From assembly GCF_003863965.1 (NCBI RefSeq), contig NZ_RRCN01000001.1:855042-919041 (forward strand): 64,000 nt of DNA. The letters are read 5' to 3'. This document shows positions 28,073-36,252 of this stretch, in pieces (the first letter of the stretch is position 1; every line of letters starts with the position of its first letter). The translations under genes and the position numbers were made by a program. The notes under the pieces are model-generated. The model made no database searches. It had not been told where the DNA came from and was given only the letters and a program-made list of their open reading frames with translations. The DNA comes from Paenibacillus oralis. GTDB taxonomy: Bacteria > Bacillota > Bacilli > Paenibacillales > Paenibacillaceae.

Positions 28073-29524
28073 TTACGAAGCGATTTCCTTCCGAATTTCC
28101 TCTACCGCCCGTTTTAACTGCATGTCATTTTTGGGATCGCGAATTTGCTCGATGACGCTGCTCTCCAGCGCTTCCGCCGTTTTGGCGTCCAGCAAGCCGG
28201 TCGGCTCCATGTTTTGGCTTGTTTGGAATTTCTTCAAGGCGCTCTCCGTCTTCTTGTCGAAGTACCCGTCCTTGCGTCCGGGGTCCAGCCCCAAGCCGTC
28301 CAGCATCGTTTGCGCGCTTTTGATATCGTCGCCCAGCATATCATATTTGAACGTTTTCTCTTTATTGATCGGCGCTACCGAAAAATAATCCGGCTGCGAC
28401 ACGGGGACATCCGGCTGGATGCCTTTTTTGTGAATCCACTCGCCGCCCGGCGTTAGCCACTTGGCGATCGTGATTTTGAGCATGCTGCCGTCGCCCATTT
28501 CCTGCGTGTAGCTCGATTGAACCGTACCTTTGCCGTACGTCGCCTCGCCGACCAGTTTCGCTCCGGCCGATTCCTGCAGCGCTCCGGCCAAAATTTCCGA
28601 AGCGCTGGCGCTGCCCTTGTTCGTGACGACCACGACCGGATACTTTTTGCCACTGCCTTTCGACAAGGTCTGATCGCGGCGTTTGTTTTTGTCTTCAACC
28701 TGCACGATAACCTTGCCTTTCGGCACAAATTGTTCGGACATGTCCTCGACGACGGTCAGCACGCCGCCCGGGTTGTTGCGCACGTCGATGACCAGCCCTT
28801 TCATCCCCTGCTTCTCCAGAGAAGCCAACTCCTCCTTGAAGCGTTCCGCCGTGTTCATCGAAAACTCGGTGACCTCGATCACGCCAACGCCGCCGTTCTC
28901 CATCCGGGAATATACCGTTTCCAGGGCAATATCGGCGCGGACGATCTTAAATTCGAGCGTCGTGTCCGAGCCGGCCCGCTTCACTTTGATTTTGGCTTCC
29001 GTCCCTTTCGGGCCGCGGATTTTGGCTACCGCTTCATTCAGGCTAAGCCCCTCAAACGATTCGCCATTCACCGACAGCAAAATATCCTTCGGCTGAATCC
29101 CGGCCTTTTCGGCCGGAGAGCCTTTGATCGGGGATACGACAACTACATTGCCGTTTTCCATCGACACTTCCGCCCCGATGCCGGTAAAAGAGCCTTCGAT
29201 CTGCTCCGAGAACTGCTGCGCCGTGTCCGGCGCCATATAGGACGAGAAAGGGTCCCCCAACGCGCCCATCATACCGTCGATCGCCCCGTCCACCAGCTTC
29301 TTCTGGTCGACGTCTTCGACATAATTTTTTTCCACCAGGGCCAGCGCCTTTTCGATTTTCTCGATGCCGGCTTTGCTGCTTTGCCCGGTGCTGTCGGCAA
29401 ACAGCCCGCTGCGCAGCGGCGCAGAACCGGCGAAACTCCATTCGCCCGTCAAAGTTAAGGTCAGCAAGCAGCTGACCAGCATGGACACCACGACAAGAAA
29501 TGTAACCGTACGTCCTTTAAACAT
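28073..29524 (-). CDS. ctpB: S41-family carboxyl-terminal processing protease (CtpB-like)
   Basis: A serine protease of about 483 residues anchored by one N-terminal membrane helix (TVTFLVVVSMLVSCLLTLTL), acting outside the membrane. The PDZ domain (about 85-165) includes VSPIKGSPAEKAGIQPKDIL. The catalytic Ser is in NKGSASASEILAGAL and the Lys in EATYGKGTVQ. A C-terminal peptidoglycan-binding domain (DGYFDKKTESALKKFQ) follows. In B. subtilis, CtpB cleaves SpoIVFA during sporulation signalling. The gene order with minJ and ftsEX matches. GGAGG lies upstream of both the ATG (29524) and an in-frame GTG (29536); the ATG is preferred. Confidence 0.9.
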   Translation of the reverse strand: MFKGRTVTFLVVVSMLVSCLLTLTLTGEWSFAGSAPLRSGLFADSTGQSSKAGIEKIEKALALVEKNYVEDVDQKKLVDGAIDGMMGALGDPFSSYMAPDTAQQFSEQIEGSFTGIGAEVSMENGNVVVVSPIKGSPAEKAGIQPKDILLSVNGESFEGLSLNEAVAKIRGPKGTEAKIKVKRAGSDTTLEFKIVRADIALETVYSRMENGGVGVIEVTEFSMNTAERFKEELASLEKQGMKGLVIDVRNNPGGVLTVVEDMSEQFVPKGKVIVQVEDKNKRRDQTLSKGSGKKYPVVVVTNKGSASASEILAGALQESAGAKLVGEATYGKGTVQSSYTQEMGDGSMLKITIAKWLTPGGEWIHKKGIQPDVPVSQPDYFSVAPINKEKTFKYDMLGDDIKSAQTMLDGLGLDPGRKDGYFDKKTESALKKFQTSQNMEPTGLLDAKTAEALESSVIEQIRDPKNDMQLKRAVEEIRKEIAS

Positions 29525-29717
29525 AAATAAATTCACCGCCTCCGATTGATCGGCCAAACAGTAGGTAAGGCCCAGCAAGTCCAAAAATGGAACGTCCCAT
29601 AGTATATGTTCTGTCCATAATAAATATTTACCAATCCCGCATGAACAACGGAAAAACGGATAATCCGTCCCGGCCGGGCGGTATCCGTTTTTTCTATCGC
29701 ATCATAACGCTATTTTA

Positions 29718-30929
29718 TTATAAATACGGCATCGGGTCTACCGGTGTCCCGTTAATCCGCACCTCAAAGTGGCAGTGAGGCCCCGTGGAATTGCCGGTGC
29801 TGCCGACTTCGGCGATTTTTTCGCCTTTTTTGACCTTCTGTCCTGTTTCGACTTTAATCCCGCCGTTGCGGATATGTCCGTACAGCGTCCAAACGTTGTC
29901 GCCATGGTCGATGATTACCGCGTTCCCGTAACCGCTCCACCATTCGGCGACGATGACGACCCCGTCTTCCGCGGCATGGATATCGGTTCCTTGCGGTGCC
30001 GCAAAATCCACCCCGGTATGCTTCTTCTTCACCCCGGTAATCGGATGGATTCGCGTTCCGTACCCTGAAGAAATCCGGGCCCCGTTCACCGGAAGACCAA
30101 AGTCGCCGCCGTTCCCCTTAAAACCGCCGGAACCTGAGGAGCTCTTTCTGTAAGTATAGACCTGAGCCGCCTTGAGCTTGTTCTTTTCCTTTTCAAGGGC
30201 AGCCCGTTTGGTCGCCAGCTCAACCAGCAGCTTTTCCTGCTCTTCGCTGATATCGTCGGATTCTTCGATCTCCGAACTATATTGGGCGATCAGTTGCTGT
30301 TTCTCTTCTTCTTTGGTCTCAAGCTCGCTTTTGCGGTCTTCGGCATCGGCATACAGCTGTTTGACCTTCTTATAGTCCTTCTCTAGCTGCGCCTGCTGCT
30401 TCGCGATCAGTTCTTTGTCCCGTTTATGCTCCTCCAGCAGAACTTGGTCCTGATTAATAATCGCCTGCAGCGAATCGGCGCGTTCGAGAAAATCCGTAAA
30501 ACTCGTCGAGGACAGCAAAACATCCAAATAGGAGACGGCCCCGTCGGTATACATCAGCCGGACCCGGGTATCCAGCAAATGCGAGCGCTCCTTGATCCGC
30601 GCTTCCGTTGCTTCCATCTGCTGCCCGGTGTTGCGCAAATCCTCTTTCGTTTGATCGATTTCGACGGAAATCTTCGTCAACTGGTTGCTGACCACATCGA
30701 TTTGCGCCAACAGCTGTTTGAGATAATTCCTGTTTTTGTTGACGTAATGCTGCGCTTCCTGCTTTTGGCCGGCGGCCTTTTCCTGCGTCTTTTTGGCTTC
30801 GGCAGCTTGCTGCTGAAGCTGTTTCAGTTCTTTGTCGATTTGGCTGATCGTTTTGGCGGAGCCTTCGCCAGGCTGGAAGATCAAAGCGGCTAAGGACACT
30901 ACGGCGATCGTGGATACCCATTTTTTCAA
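29718..30929 (-). CDS. EnvC-like murein hydrolase activator / M23 metallopeptidase
   Basis: A 403-residue exported protein. A signal peptide (MKKWVSTIAVVSLAALIF) is followed by a long coiled coil (about 28-265, rich in Gln/Lys/Glu heptads). A Gly/Ser linker and an M23 domain follow (about 285-400), with metal ligands in HTGVDFAA and GPHCHFEV. In this order next to ftsX-ftsE it is the likely extracellular target of the FtsEX complex, as EnvC is in E. coli and CwlO or PcsB are in Firmicutes. The metal ligands look intact, so it may itself be an active endopeptidase. The start is TTG. Confidence 0.9.
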   Translation of the reverse strand: MKKWVSTIAVVSLAALIFQPGEGSAKTISQIDKELKQLQQQAAEAKKTQEKAAGQKQEAQHYVNKNRNYLKQLLAQIDVVSNQLTKISVEIDQTKEDLRNTGQQMEATEARIKERSHLLDTRVRLMYTDGAVSYLDVLLSSTSFTDFLERADSLQAIINQDQVLLEEHKRDKELIAKQQAQLEKDYKKVKQLYADAEDRKSELETKEEEKQQLIAQYSSEIEESDDISEEQEKLLVELATKRAALEKEKNKLKAAQVYTYRKSSSGSGGFKGNGGDFGLPVNGARISSGYGTRIHPITGVKKKHTGVDFAAPQGTDIHAAEDGVVIVAEWWSGYGNAVIIDHGDNVWTLYGHIRNGGIKVETGQKVKKGEKIAEVGSTGNSTGPHCHFEVRINGTPVDPMPYL

Positions 30930-30960
30930 CTTCGTTTCCCCATCCTTCTTATAGATGTTG

Positions 30961-31122
30961 TCAAAAATTCAACTTTTGATCGCGAAGTAACTCTGGGAGT
31001 GATACCGACATCGAATCTTGAATTCAGCCGGTCGCTCCGTTGCTCACGTAGGCTACCCTACGCTCCGCTACTCACTCCCGGCTTCATCCAACCTTCTCGG
31101 CGCTGAAAAGTCGAATTTTTGA
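30961..31122. mobile_element. MITE-like element, copy 2 (ftsX-M23 gap)
   Basis: A 162-base segment bounded by 17-base inverted repeats with one mismatch (TCAAAAATTCAACTTTT and AAAAGTCGAATTTTTGA). The interior includes TCGAATCTTGAATTCAGCCG and GTTGCTCACGTA, shared with 12868-13053. A further end-like fragment (CAACTTCTTATCGCGAAG) follows at about 31140-31160. There is no coding capacity. Confidence 0.7.
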
Positions 31123-31170
31123 CTCGGATTATAATTCAACTTCAACTTCTTATCGCGAAGTTTTCTCGCA

Positions 31171-32085
31171 CTACACCTTCAAAAACTTGCGGATCGACAT
31201 CGTGCTGCCCCAAATGCCGATCAGTAGGCCCAGGCCGACAAGCAGCCCGCCGATCTCCAGACCGATTTCGCTGACCGGCACGAGCCGGAACGCCAGCGTA
31301 ATGTCCGCTTTCACGGACTGAACCAGTTGATTGTAACTGATGTATAGAATCGCTACCGTAATGAGGGAGCCGATCAGGCCGATCAGCGCGCCCTCCACGA
31401 AAAACGGCCAGCGGATGAACCTGTTCGTCGCGCCAACCAGCTTCATGATGCCGATCTCACGGCGGCGGGCCAAAATGGTCACGCGAATCGTATTGGAGAT
31501 GAGAAACATCGCCATCAAGCCGAGGCCCGCTACAAACGCAAACCCGATGTTGCGGATCAAACGCGTGATTTTAAACAATTTCTCGACCGTGCCTTGTCCG
31601 TAATTGACCTTATAGATCGGGTCGCCGTCATATTTATCGTTAAGCGCCTGGATCTTGTTCGCCACAAAAGGGATCGTCGTCGGTTCGACAACTTCCACCT
31701 GGAACGTATCGGGGATCGGGTTCGTCGTTTCGTCGTAACCCTCCAGCAAATCCTTGCCTTGTTCCCCCAGCTTTTCCCTGAAATCCTTCAAACCTTGCGC
31801 TTTTGGGATCAGGGTCACCCGGCTGACTTCGGCCATCGAACCAATTTCGTTGGAAAGCTGATTGCGCACGGCTTCGGTGACGTTGGAATTCAGGTACGCC
31901 TTGATCTGCACCTGGCTGTCCGCTTCGTCGACAAACGAGTTGACATTCAGCACTAGCAGGATAAACACGCCGAGAATCAGCAGCGAAACGATGATTGAAG
32001 TAATCGACGCCACCGACATCCAGCCGTTGCGGAACACGCTTTTCGCGCCTTCCCGCAAATGCCGGAAGAAGGTGCTAATAGTCAT
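31171..32085 (-). CDS. ftsX: Cell division ABC transporter permease FtsX
   Basis: A 304-residue membrane protein with four helices: one near 22-45, then three near 175-200, 225-245 and 270-295. A large extracellular loop (about 50-170) is the part that binds the murein hydrolase partner. RREIGIMKLVGATNRFIRWPF is the family cytoplasmic motif. The gene overlaps the end of ftsE by 11 bases. Together they form the FtsEX complex that controls cell-wall hydrolysis at division or elongation. Confidence 0.95.
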   Translation of the reverse strand: MTISTFFRHLREGAKSVFRNGWMSVASITSIIVSLLILGVFILLVLNVNSFVDEADSQVQIKAYLNSNVTEAVRNQLSNEIGSMAEVSRVTLIPKAQGLKDFREKLGEQGKDLLEGYDETTNPIPDTFQVEVVEPTTIPFVANKIQALNDKYDGDPIYKVNYGQGTVEKLFKITRLIRNIGFAFVAGLGLMAMFLISNTIRVTILARRREIGIMKLVGATNRFIRWPFFVEGALIGLIGSLITVAILYISYNQLVQSVKADITLAFRLVPVSEIGLEIGGLLVGLGLLIGIWGSTMSIRKFLKV

Positions 32086-32761
32086 AACCGTATTCCCCTC
32101 TCAGCTGGTCTCGCACGATGTTGCCGTGTTCGATGGCAATCACGCGCTTGCGCATGGTGTTGACGATTTCTTTGTTATGGGTGGCCATGACGATCGTCGT
32201 ACCGCGGAAATTGATTTCATCAAGCAACTGCATGATGCCCCATGACGTCTCGGGATCCAGGTTGCCGGTAGGCTCGTCCGCGATGATGACGGACGGACTG
32301 TTGACAATCGCTCTCGCGATTGCGACGCGCTGCTGTTCGCCGCCGGAGAGCTGGGAAGGATCGCGGTTTGCTTTATTTTTCAGCCCGACCAGTTCGAGCA
32401 CTTCCGTCACGCGTTTTTTGATTACTTTTTTGGGAGCTTCGATAACCTCCAAAGCAAACGCAACGTTTTCGTAAGCCGTAAGCTTTGGAAGCAGGCGAAA
32501 ATCTTGGAAAATGACGCCGATATTTCGGCGAACATACGGAATTTTGCGGGGTTTAAGCTTGCCGATGTTAAAACCATTGACGGAAATTTGCCCTTTGGTG
32601 GGCACCTCTTCCCGGTATATAAGCTTCATAAAGGTCGACTTCCCCGCACCGGAGGGTCCAACCAGATAAACGAATTCATTGCGGTCTATTTTGACCGATA
32701 CCCCTTTCAGGGCATGGGTTCCATTTGGATACGTCTTCCAGACATCCTGCATCTCTATCAC
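32075..32761 (-). CDS. ftsE: Cell division ATP-binding protein FtsE
   Basis: A 228-residue ABC ATPase. Walker [10 protein letters not shown]-loop IFQDFRLLP, signature [14 protein letters not shown] and Walker [13 protein letters not shown] are all intact. The GTG at 32761 (then [13 protein letters not shown]) has AGGA nine bases upstream and gives the normal family length. The frame is open 19 codons further up without support. It is first in the ftsE-ftsX unit, with the M23 hydrolase gene further downstream. Confidence 0.95.
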   Translation of the reverse strand: MIEMQDVWKTYPNGTHALKGVSVKIDRNEFVYLVGPSGAGKSTFMKLIYREEVPTKGQISVNGFNIGKLKPRKIPYVRRNIGVIFQDFRLLPKLTAYENVAFALEVIEAPKKVIKKRVTEVLELVGLKNKANRDPSQLSGGEQQRVAIARAIVNSPSVIIADEPTGNLDPETSWGIMQLLDEINFRGTTIVMATHNKEIVNTMRKRVIAIEHGNIVRDQLRGEYGYDY

Positions 32762-32901
32762 TTCATCACGTCCTAAACCTTGATTCCGAAACCTTATTTT
32801 TTGAACATTAGACAGCACATTAGACAGCCCTAATTTACATTCGACACGTTCTTGCCAAATCCTTTAAAACCTGAGCAATTTCATTTTAGTCCGATTAACA
32901 T

Positions 32902-32918
32902 TGTAACAAAGATGTTAC
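32902..32918 (+). promoter_or_regulatory. Candidate WalR box before the VanW gene
   Basis: TGTAAC-AAAGA-TGTTAC fits the WalR consensus TGT(A/T)A(N)-N5-TGT(A/T)A(N) exactly, as a direct repeat on the plus strand. A TATATAT element follows about 36 bases downstream, and the VanW start is about 100 bases away. The same bases also read as the inverted repeat GTAACA-AAGA-TGTTAC. Confidence 0.5.
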
Positions 32919-33018
32919 TTTTTGAGTACCCGAAAGTTTCCTGTTTTCCATCATATATATGGTTGTACAAGGATTTTTCCAGCCTTAAGTAAAGATCAAA
33001 CCGTTGAAGGAGCGGGTT

Positions 33019-34551
33019 ATGAAAAAAAATCGTTTGGCAATGATCTCCATCGGATTGGTCATAATTACCGGCTCGCTGCTGCTCGGCGGGCTGCATTTAT
33101 ATGCGGGGCAGGGCACGATTCCTCGGGGAACGGTTGTCGCCGGCCTCCCGCTGGGCGGCCGCCAAAGTGCTGATGCGCTGGGGCTGCTGAATGAAGAGAT
33201 TGCCCTGATACTGAAGAAAAAAGTGATTTTATCGGCAGACGAAAGCGAAAAAACGCTGACCTGGCAGGAGACCGGAATCTCCTTCGACACCTCCTCCTTT
33301 CGTGCGGCGGTCCGGCAGTTGGGGGCCGGAACGCTGTGGGAACGGGTGCAAACCCGCAAAAATTTCCCGAAGCAGTGGGAGCTCAAGATTACTTTAAATG
33401 AAAAAAAGCTGCATGCGATCTTTCCACCCTCCTGGGAAAAGTCTCAATTCGGCGATCCAACGGACGCGGTCCGAACGATTACGCCTGACGATCAAATCCG
33501 CTACTTGCCCGAAAAAACAGCGCAGCGTGTCGATTGGGAGCGCTTTGCGCCCGCGCTGGCAAAATCCGCGGAAACGGAATGGAGCCGCAGGCTCGTTGAG
33601 CGGCGGCGGCCCGGGTCCGGAGATGGATCCGGCCCTGGAGACGGGAACGCCTCCGGCGAGAAGAGCCCGGGCGAATATGCCCCCGGCGCTTCCGCTCCCG
33701 TCCGCCTTGTTGTCCCGCTGCGCACGGTTCAGCCGAAGGTTACGGTTACAACCTTGAAAAAAGAAGGCATTCGCCGCAAAATCGTGCAGTTTTCCACCGG
33801 GCTGCTGACCAGCGGCGCGGGAAGAATCCACAATGTCGATGCGGCCGCGCGGAGCATTGACGGAAAAGTGCTGGCGCCGGGCGAAATTTTCGACTACGGC
33901 AAAGCGGTGGAATACGCGGAAAAAACGTACGGGTTCCGCGAAGCGCCGGTTATTTTTGCGGGTAAGCTTGTACCGGGAGTGGGAGGCGGCATCTGCCAGG
34001 TGTCCAGCACGTTGTACAATGCGGCGGTGCGCGCCGGGCTTGATATCGTGGAGCGCCGCAACCATTCCGTGCCGGTCAGCTATTTGCCCAAAGGACAGGA
34101 TGCTACGTTCGCGCAAGGCCACATCAATTTCCGCTTTAAAAATACATCCGGCCACCACCTTCTGATCCGCGCGGAAGTCGAAAACAAACGGCTGACCGTC
34201 AAGCTGTTTGGCGATCTGCCCGAAAACGTCGCCTATGCCATCGAATCGCGTACAATGGAAGTGATCCCCGCGCCGGAAAAACATGTCGTTAACGGAGCGC
34301 TCCCTGCGGGAAGCAAGCAACTGGTCTTGCCAGGAAAGCAGGGCTATGTCGTCGAAACGTACCGGATAAAAAAAATCGACGGCCGCACCGTGGAACGAAT
34401 TCGCATCTCCGAAGACATCTACCCGGCGCAGCCGGCGGTTATCGCTGTCGGTGGAACCGAAAACTCTTCGGGTAGCAAAGGCGGGGCTTCAGACAAATCC
34501 ACACCTAAGCAAATTTTGGAGGACGGCGTGCAAGGGCCGAATTTCCGATAG
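33019..34551 (+). CDS. VanW family protein with G5 domain
   Basis: A protein of about 510 residues. A membrane anchor or signal segment (MISIGLVIITGSLLLGGLHL) is followed by a peptidoglycan-binding-4-like region (about 35-165) and a Gly/Pro-rich linker. The VanW domain follows (about 270-400: STGLLTSGAGRIHNV; GEIFDYGK; GGGICQVSSTLYNAAVRAGL) and then a G5 domain. VanW proteins occur in some vancomycin-resistance clusters and widely in Firmicutes cell-wall biology, but their reaction is not established. The ATG at 33019 has GAAGGAG upstream. The gene is divergent from ftsE and may be WalR-controlled. Confidence 0.9.
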   Translation: MKKNRLAMISIGLVIITGSLLLGGLHLYAGQGTIPRGTVVAGLPLGGRQSADALGLLNEEIALILKKKVILSADESEKTLTWQETGISFDTSSFRAAVRQLGAGTLWERVQTRKNFPKQWELKITLNEKKLHAIFPPSWEKSQFGDPTDAVRTITPDDQIRYLPEKTAQRVDWERFAPALAKSAETEWSRRLVERRRPGSGDGSGPGDGNASGEKSPGEYAPGASAPVRLVVPLRTVQPKVTVTTLKKEGIRRKIVQFSTGLLTSGAGRIHNVDAAARSIDGKVLAPGEIFDYGKAVEYAEKTYGFREAPVIFAGKLVPGVGGGICQVSSTLYNAAVRAGLDIVERRNHSVPVSYLPKGQDATFAQGHINFRFKNTSGHHLLIRAEVENKRLTVKLFGDLPENVAYAIESRTMEVIPAPEKHVVNGALPAGSKQLVLPGKQGYVVETYRIKKIDGRTVERIRISEDIYPAQPAVIAVGGTENSSGSKGGASDKSTPKQILEDGVQGPNFR

Positions 34552-34612
34552 ATGCATGCTTGTCGGCCACACCATCTTCCTCTTTCCGGCCAATCACGAC
34601 ATCCTCGAAAAG

Positions 34613-34806
34613 TAGCGGCATTTTATGGCGTTATTTGAAAAATTCATCCCCTGGGGCAAAAATAGCGGAAATAAATGGCGTTATTTTGCAATCTCCCGCA
34701 TAAAAAGGCACCTGCATAGCCCATCTTCATAAAATAGAGACATTTTATTCCGTTATTTCCCCGGAAATTGTCTCCTTCGGTCAAATAGGCCCATAAAAGG
34801 GCGCTA
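34613..34806. repeat. Four-site mirrored intergenic array, AATAGCGG family (B2)
   Basis: TAGCGG starts at 34613 and 34663. CCGTTA and GCGCTA end at 34755 and 34806. Spacings are 50, 92 and 51. It fills most of the gap between VanW and the nuclease-fold gene. A short run of ACCTGGCAC repeats lies at 34889-34921. Confidence 0.75.
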
Positions 34807-34922
34807 TTTATCAGTGGAACCAGCCATCCGCTTGTTCCCCTCCGCTAGCCCCCCCTCACTCGTCCCCCGCCCCTCTTCCCATCTCAGCCACATCGCACAC
34901 CTGGCACACCTGGCACACCTGA

Positions 34923-35588
34923 CTAGATCACAAATCGCTTGCCCTCCATACTGAGCTGATAGGACCGAATCCGCTCGCTGCCTCTGGCTGGCTCAATCCA
35001 ATTTTTGCCCGCCATTTGGCGGAGCCACTTTCTTGCCGTTTTGTTTTCCACCCTCATATGCAGGCAAATATCGCTTGGGGTAAGCGGGTGTCCCGTCCGC
35101 AGAAACAAGCGGATGATTTCCTTCTCAATGTAGTCGATCTCCGGAACTGTCTTCCCTTCGCCAAGCCATCTCCCCATAAACTGCTGCAGCGTCTGCTGGC
35201 AGTAGCGCGGACTCTCCTTCACATCGTCGTAGGTAAACCGCAACACTTTCCAGCCATCCAGGATCAGGTCGTTTTGCCGGCGGCAGTGATCCGAAAACTG
35301 CAGCCGGCTGATGTTGCGCAAGTGGGGCCCATACCCGTCAATCTCCACAGCCAGCAGCAGGCCTGAGCGGATATAAGCAAAGTCGAGATAGCGATACCCG
35401 TCCTTAAAATCATTGACTTCATATTCCGGGTGCAGATGATCCAAACTCCAGAATGACGGCCACCAAACTTTTTCCACAAACAAACTTTCCGCATGGCCAT
35501 GCCCCTCCTTAAGCCTTCTTCCCCGCTCGCCTTGACGCGAGGCCAAATGCCTAGCGATCCACTGCGAATACAACTCCTCAAATGCCAT
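34923..35588 (-). CDS. Nuclease-fold (DUF559/Vsr-like) protein with C-terminal winged helix
   Basis: A 221-residue protein. The middle shows the pattern of PD-(D/E)xK-type nucleases related to DUF559: YRYLDFAYIRSGLLLAVEID, then HLRNISRLQFSDHCRRQNDL, then LDGWKVLRFTYDDV. Asp and Glu-x-Asp are candidate metal ligands. Residues of about 150-215 form a winged-helix-like DNA-binding part (LTPSDICLHMRVENKTARKWL). The function is unknown. A frameshifted paralogue lies at 24856-25499, and both copies sit beside repeat arrays. GGAGGTG precedes the ATG. A strong hairpin with a T-run lies directly before that site. Confidence 0.75.
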   Translation of the reverse strand: MAFEELYSQWIARHLASRQGERGRRLKEGHGHAESLFVEKVWWPSFWSLDHLHPEYEVNDFKDGYRYLDFAYIRSGLLLAVEIDGYGPHLRNISRLQFSDHCRRQNDLILDGWKVLRFTYDDVKESPRYCQQTLQQFMGRWLGEGKTVPEIDYIEKEIIRLFLRTGHPLTPSDICLHMRVENKTARKWLRQMAGKNWIEPARGSERIRSYQLSMEGKRFVI

Positions 35589-35602
35589 TGATCACACCTC
35601 CA

Positions 35603-35654
35603 AGAAAAAATAAAACGCCTTTCGTCTACGACAACGTTCGTAAACAAAAGGCGT
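35603..35654 (-). terminator. Terminator-like hairpin in the leader of the nuclease-fold gene
   Basis: On the minus strand ACGCCTTT and AAAGGCGT, with an inner GTTTACGA/TCGTAGAC stem, are followed by TTTTATTTTTT and then at once by the ribosome site. No other minus-strand gene lies upstream, so it is placed to attenuate this gene. Confidence 0.7.
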
Positions 35655-35872
35655 GCGCTTCACGGCCTGACCTGCGGATGACCAGCCCCTGACTCCCGGC
35701 TATTTAACCGCAGCAATTAAATGATTAACTTGATTAGTAGTTTACCATATTACGGAAAAAACGCAATAGTGGATTACCGAATACACCAGAAATCGGCAGT
35801 TTTTACGGTTCAACCTAGAAATCGGCAGATGACAGCAGGCTACCGGAACGACCAACTGTCGGCCTTCAAACA

Positions 35873-36074
35873 TAGCGGCACTTGGCACTTTATGTACTTA
35901 TTATCCGGAGCCCTAGCATGTTCATCTCCATTAGCGACATTTTTTGCCCTTATTTTCCCATGAATGTACCAGAATACGGGCATTTCCTGCGACGGGGGAA
36001 TATAGCGACATAATTTGCCTCTATTTCTCTCAAATGGACGGATATCGCCGGAATAACGCCATTTTTCGCCCTTA
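35873..36074. repeat. Four-site intergenic array, AATAGCGG family (B3)
   Basis: Sites start at 35873 and 35932 (59 apart) and end at 36023 and 36074 (51 apart), with inner distance 91. It is a looser copy than the others. It occupies the gap between the nuclease-fold gene and the MFS gene. Confidence 0.6.
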
Positions 36075-36252
36075 TGTTCTATGCTGGAGTTTGGTTTTGA
36101 GCCCTTTTTAGGTTTAACAAGCTGTGGCAACTAAAGTATACTGGAGTAAGCTTGTCTATGTGACAAAAAACGCATCAAAGGTACGATATAGGATTCAAAC
36201 TACAAATAGCGGCTTTATGATTCGTTTTTCTTCCAAGGAGGGTTCAACATCA

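Noticed and set aside
33004-33018. Upstream start of the VanW gene
   Set aside because: The five extra codons contain the ribosome site GAAGGAG, so the start at 33019 is correct.
35655-35720. Known riboswitch class above the nuclease-fold gene
   Set aside because: I compared it from memory with ZTP, preQ1, THF, c-di-GMP, manganese and guanidine classes. None of their core motifs is present.
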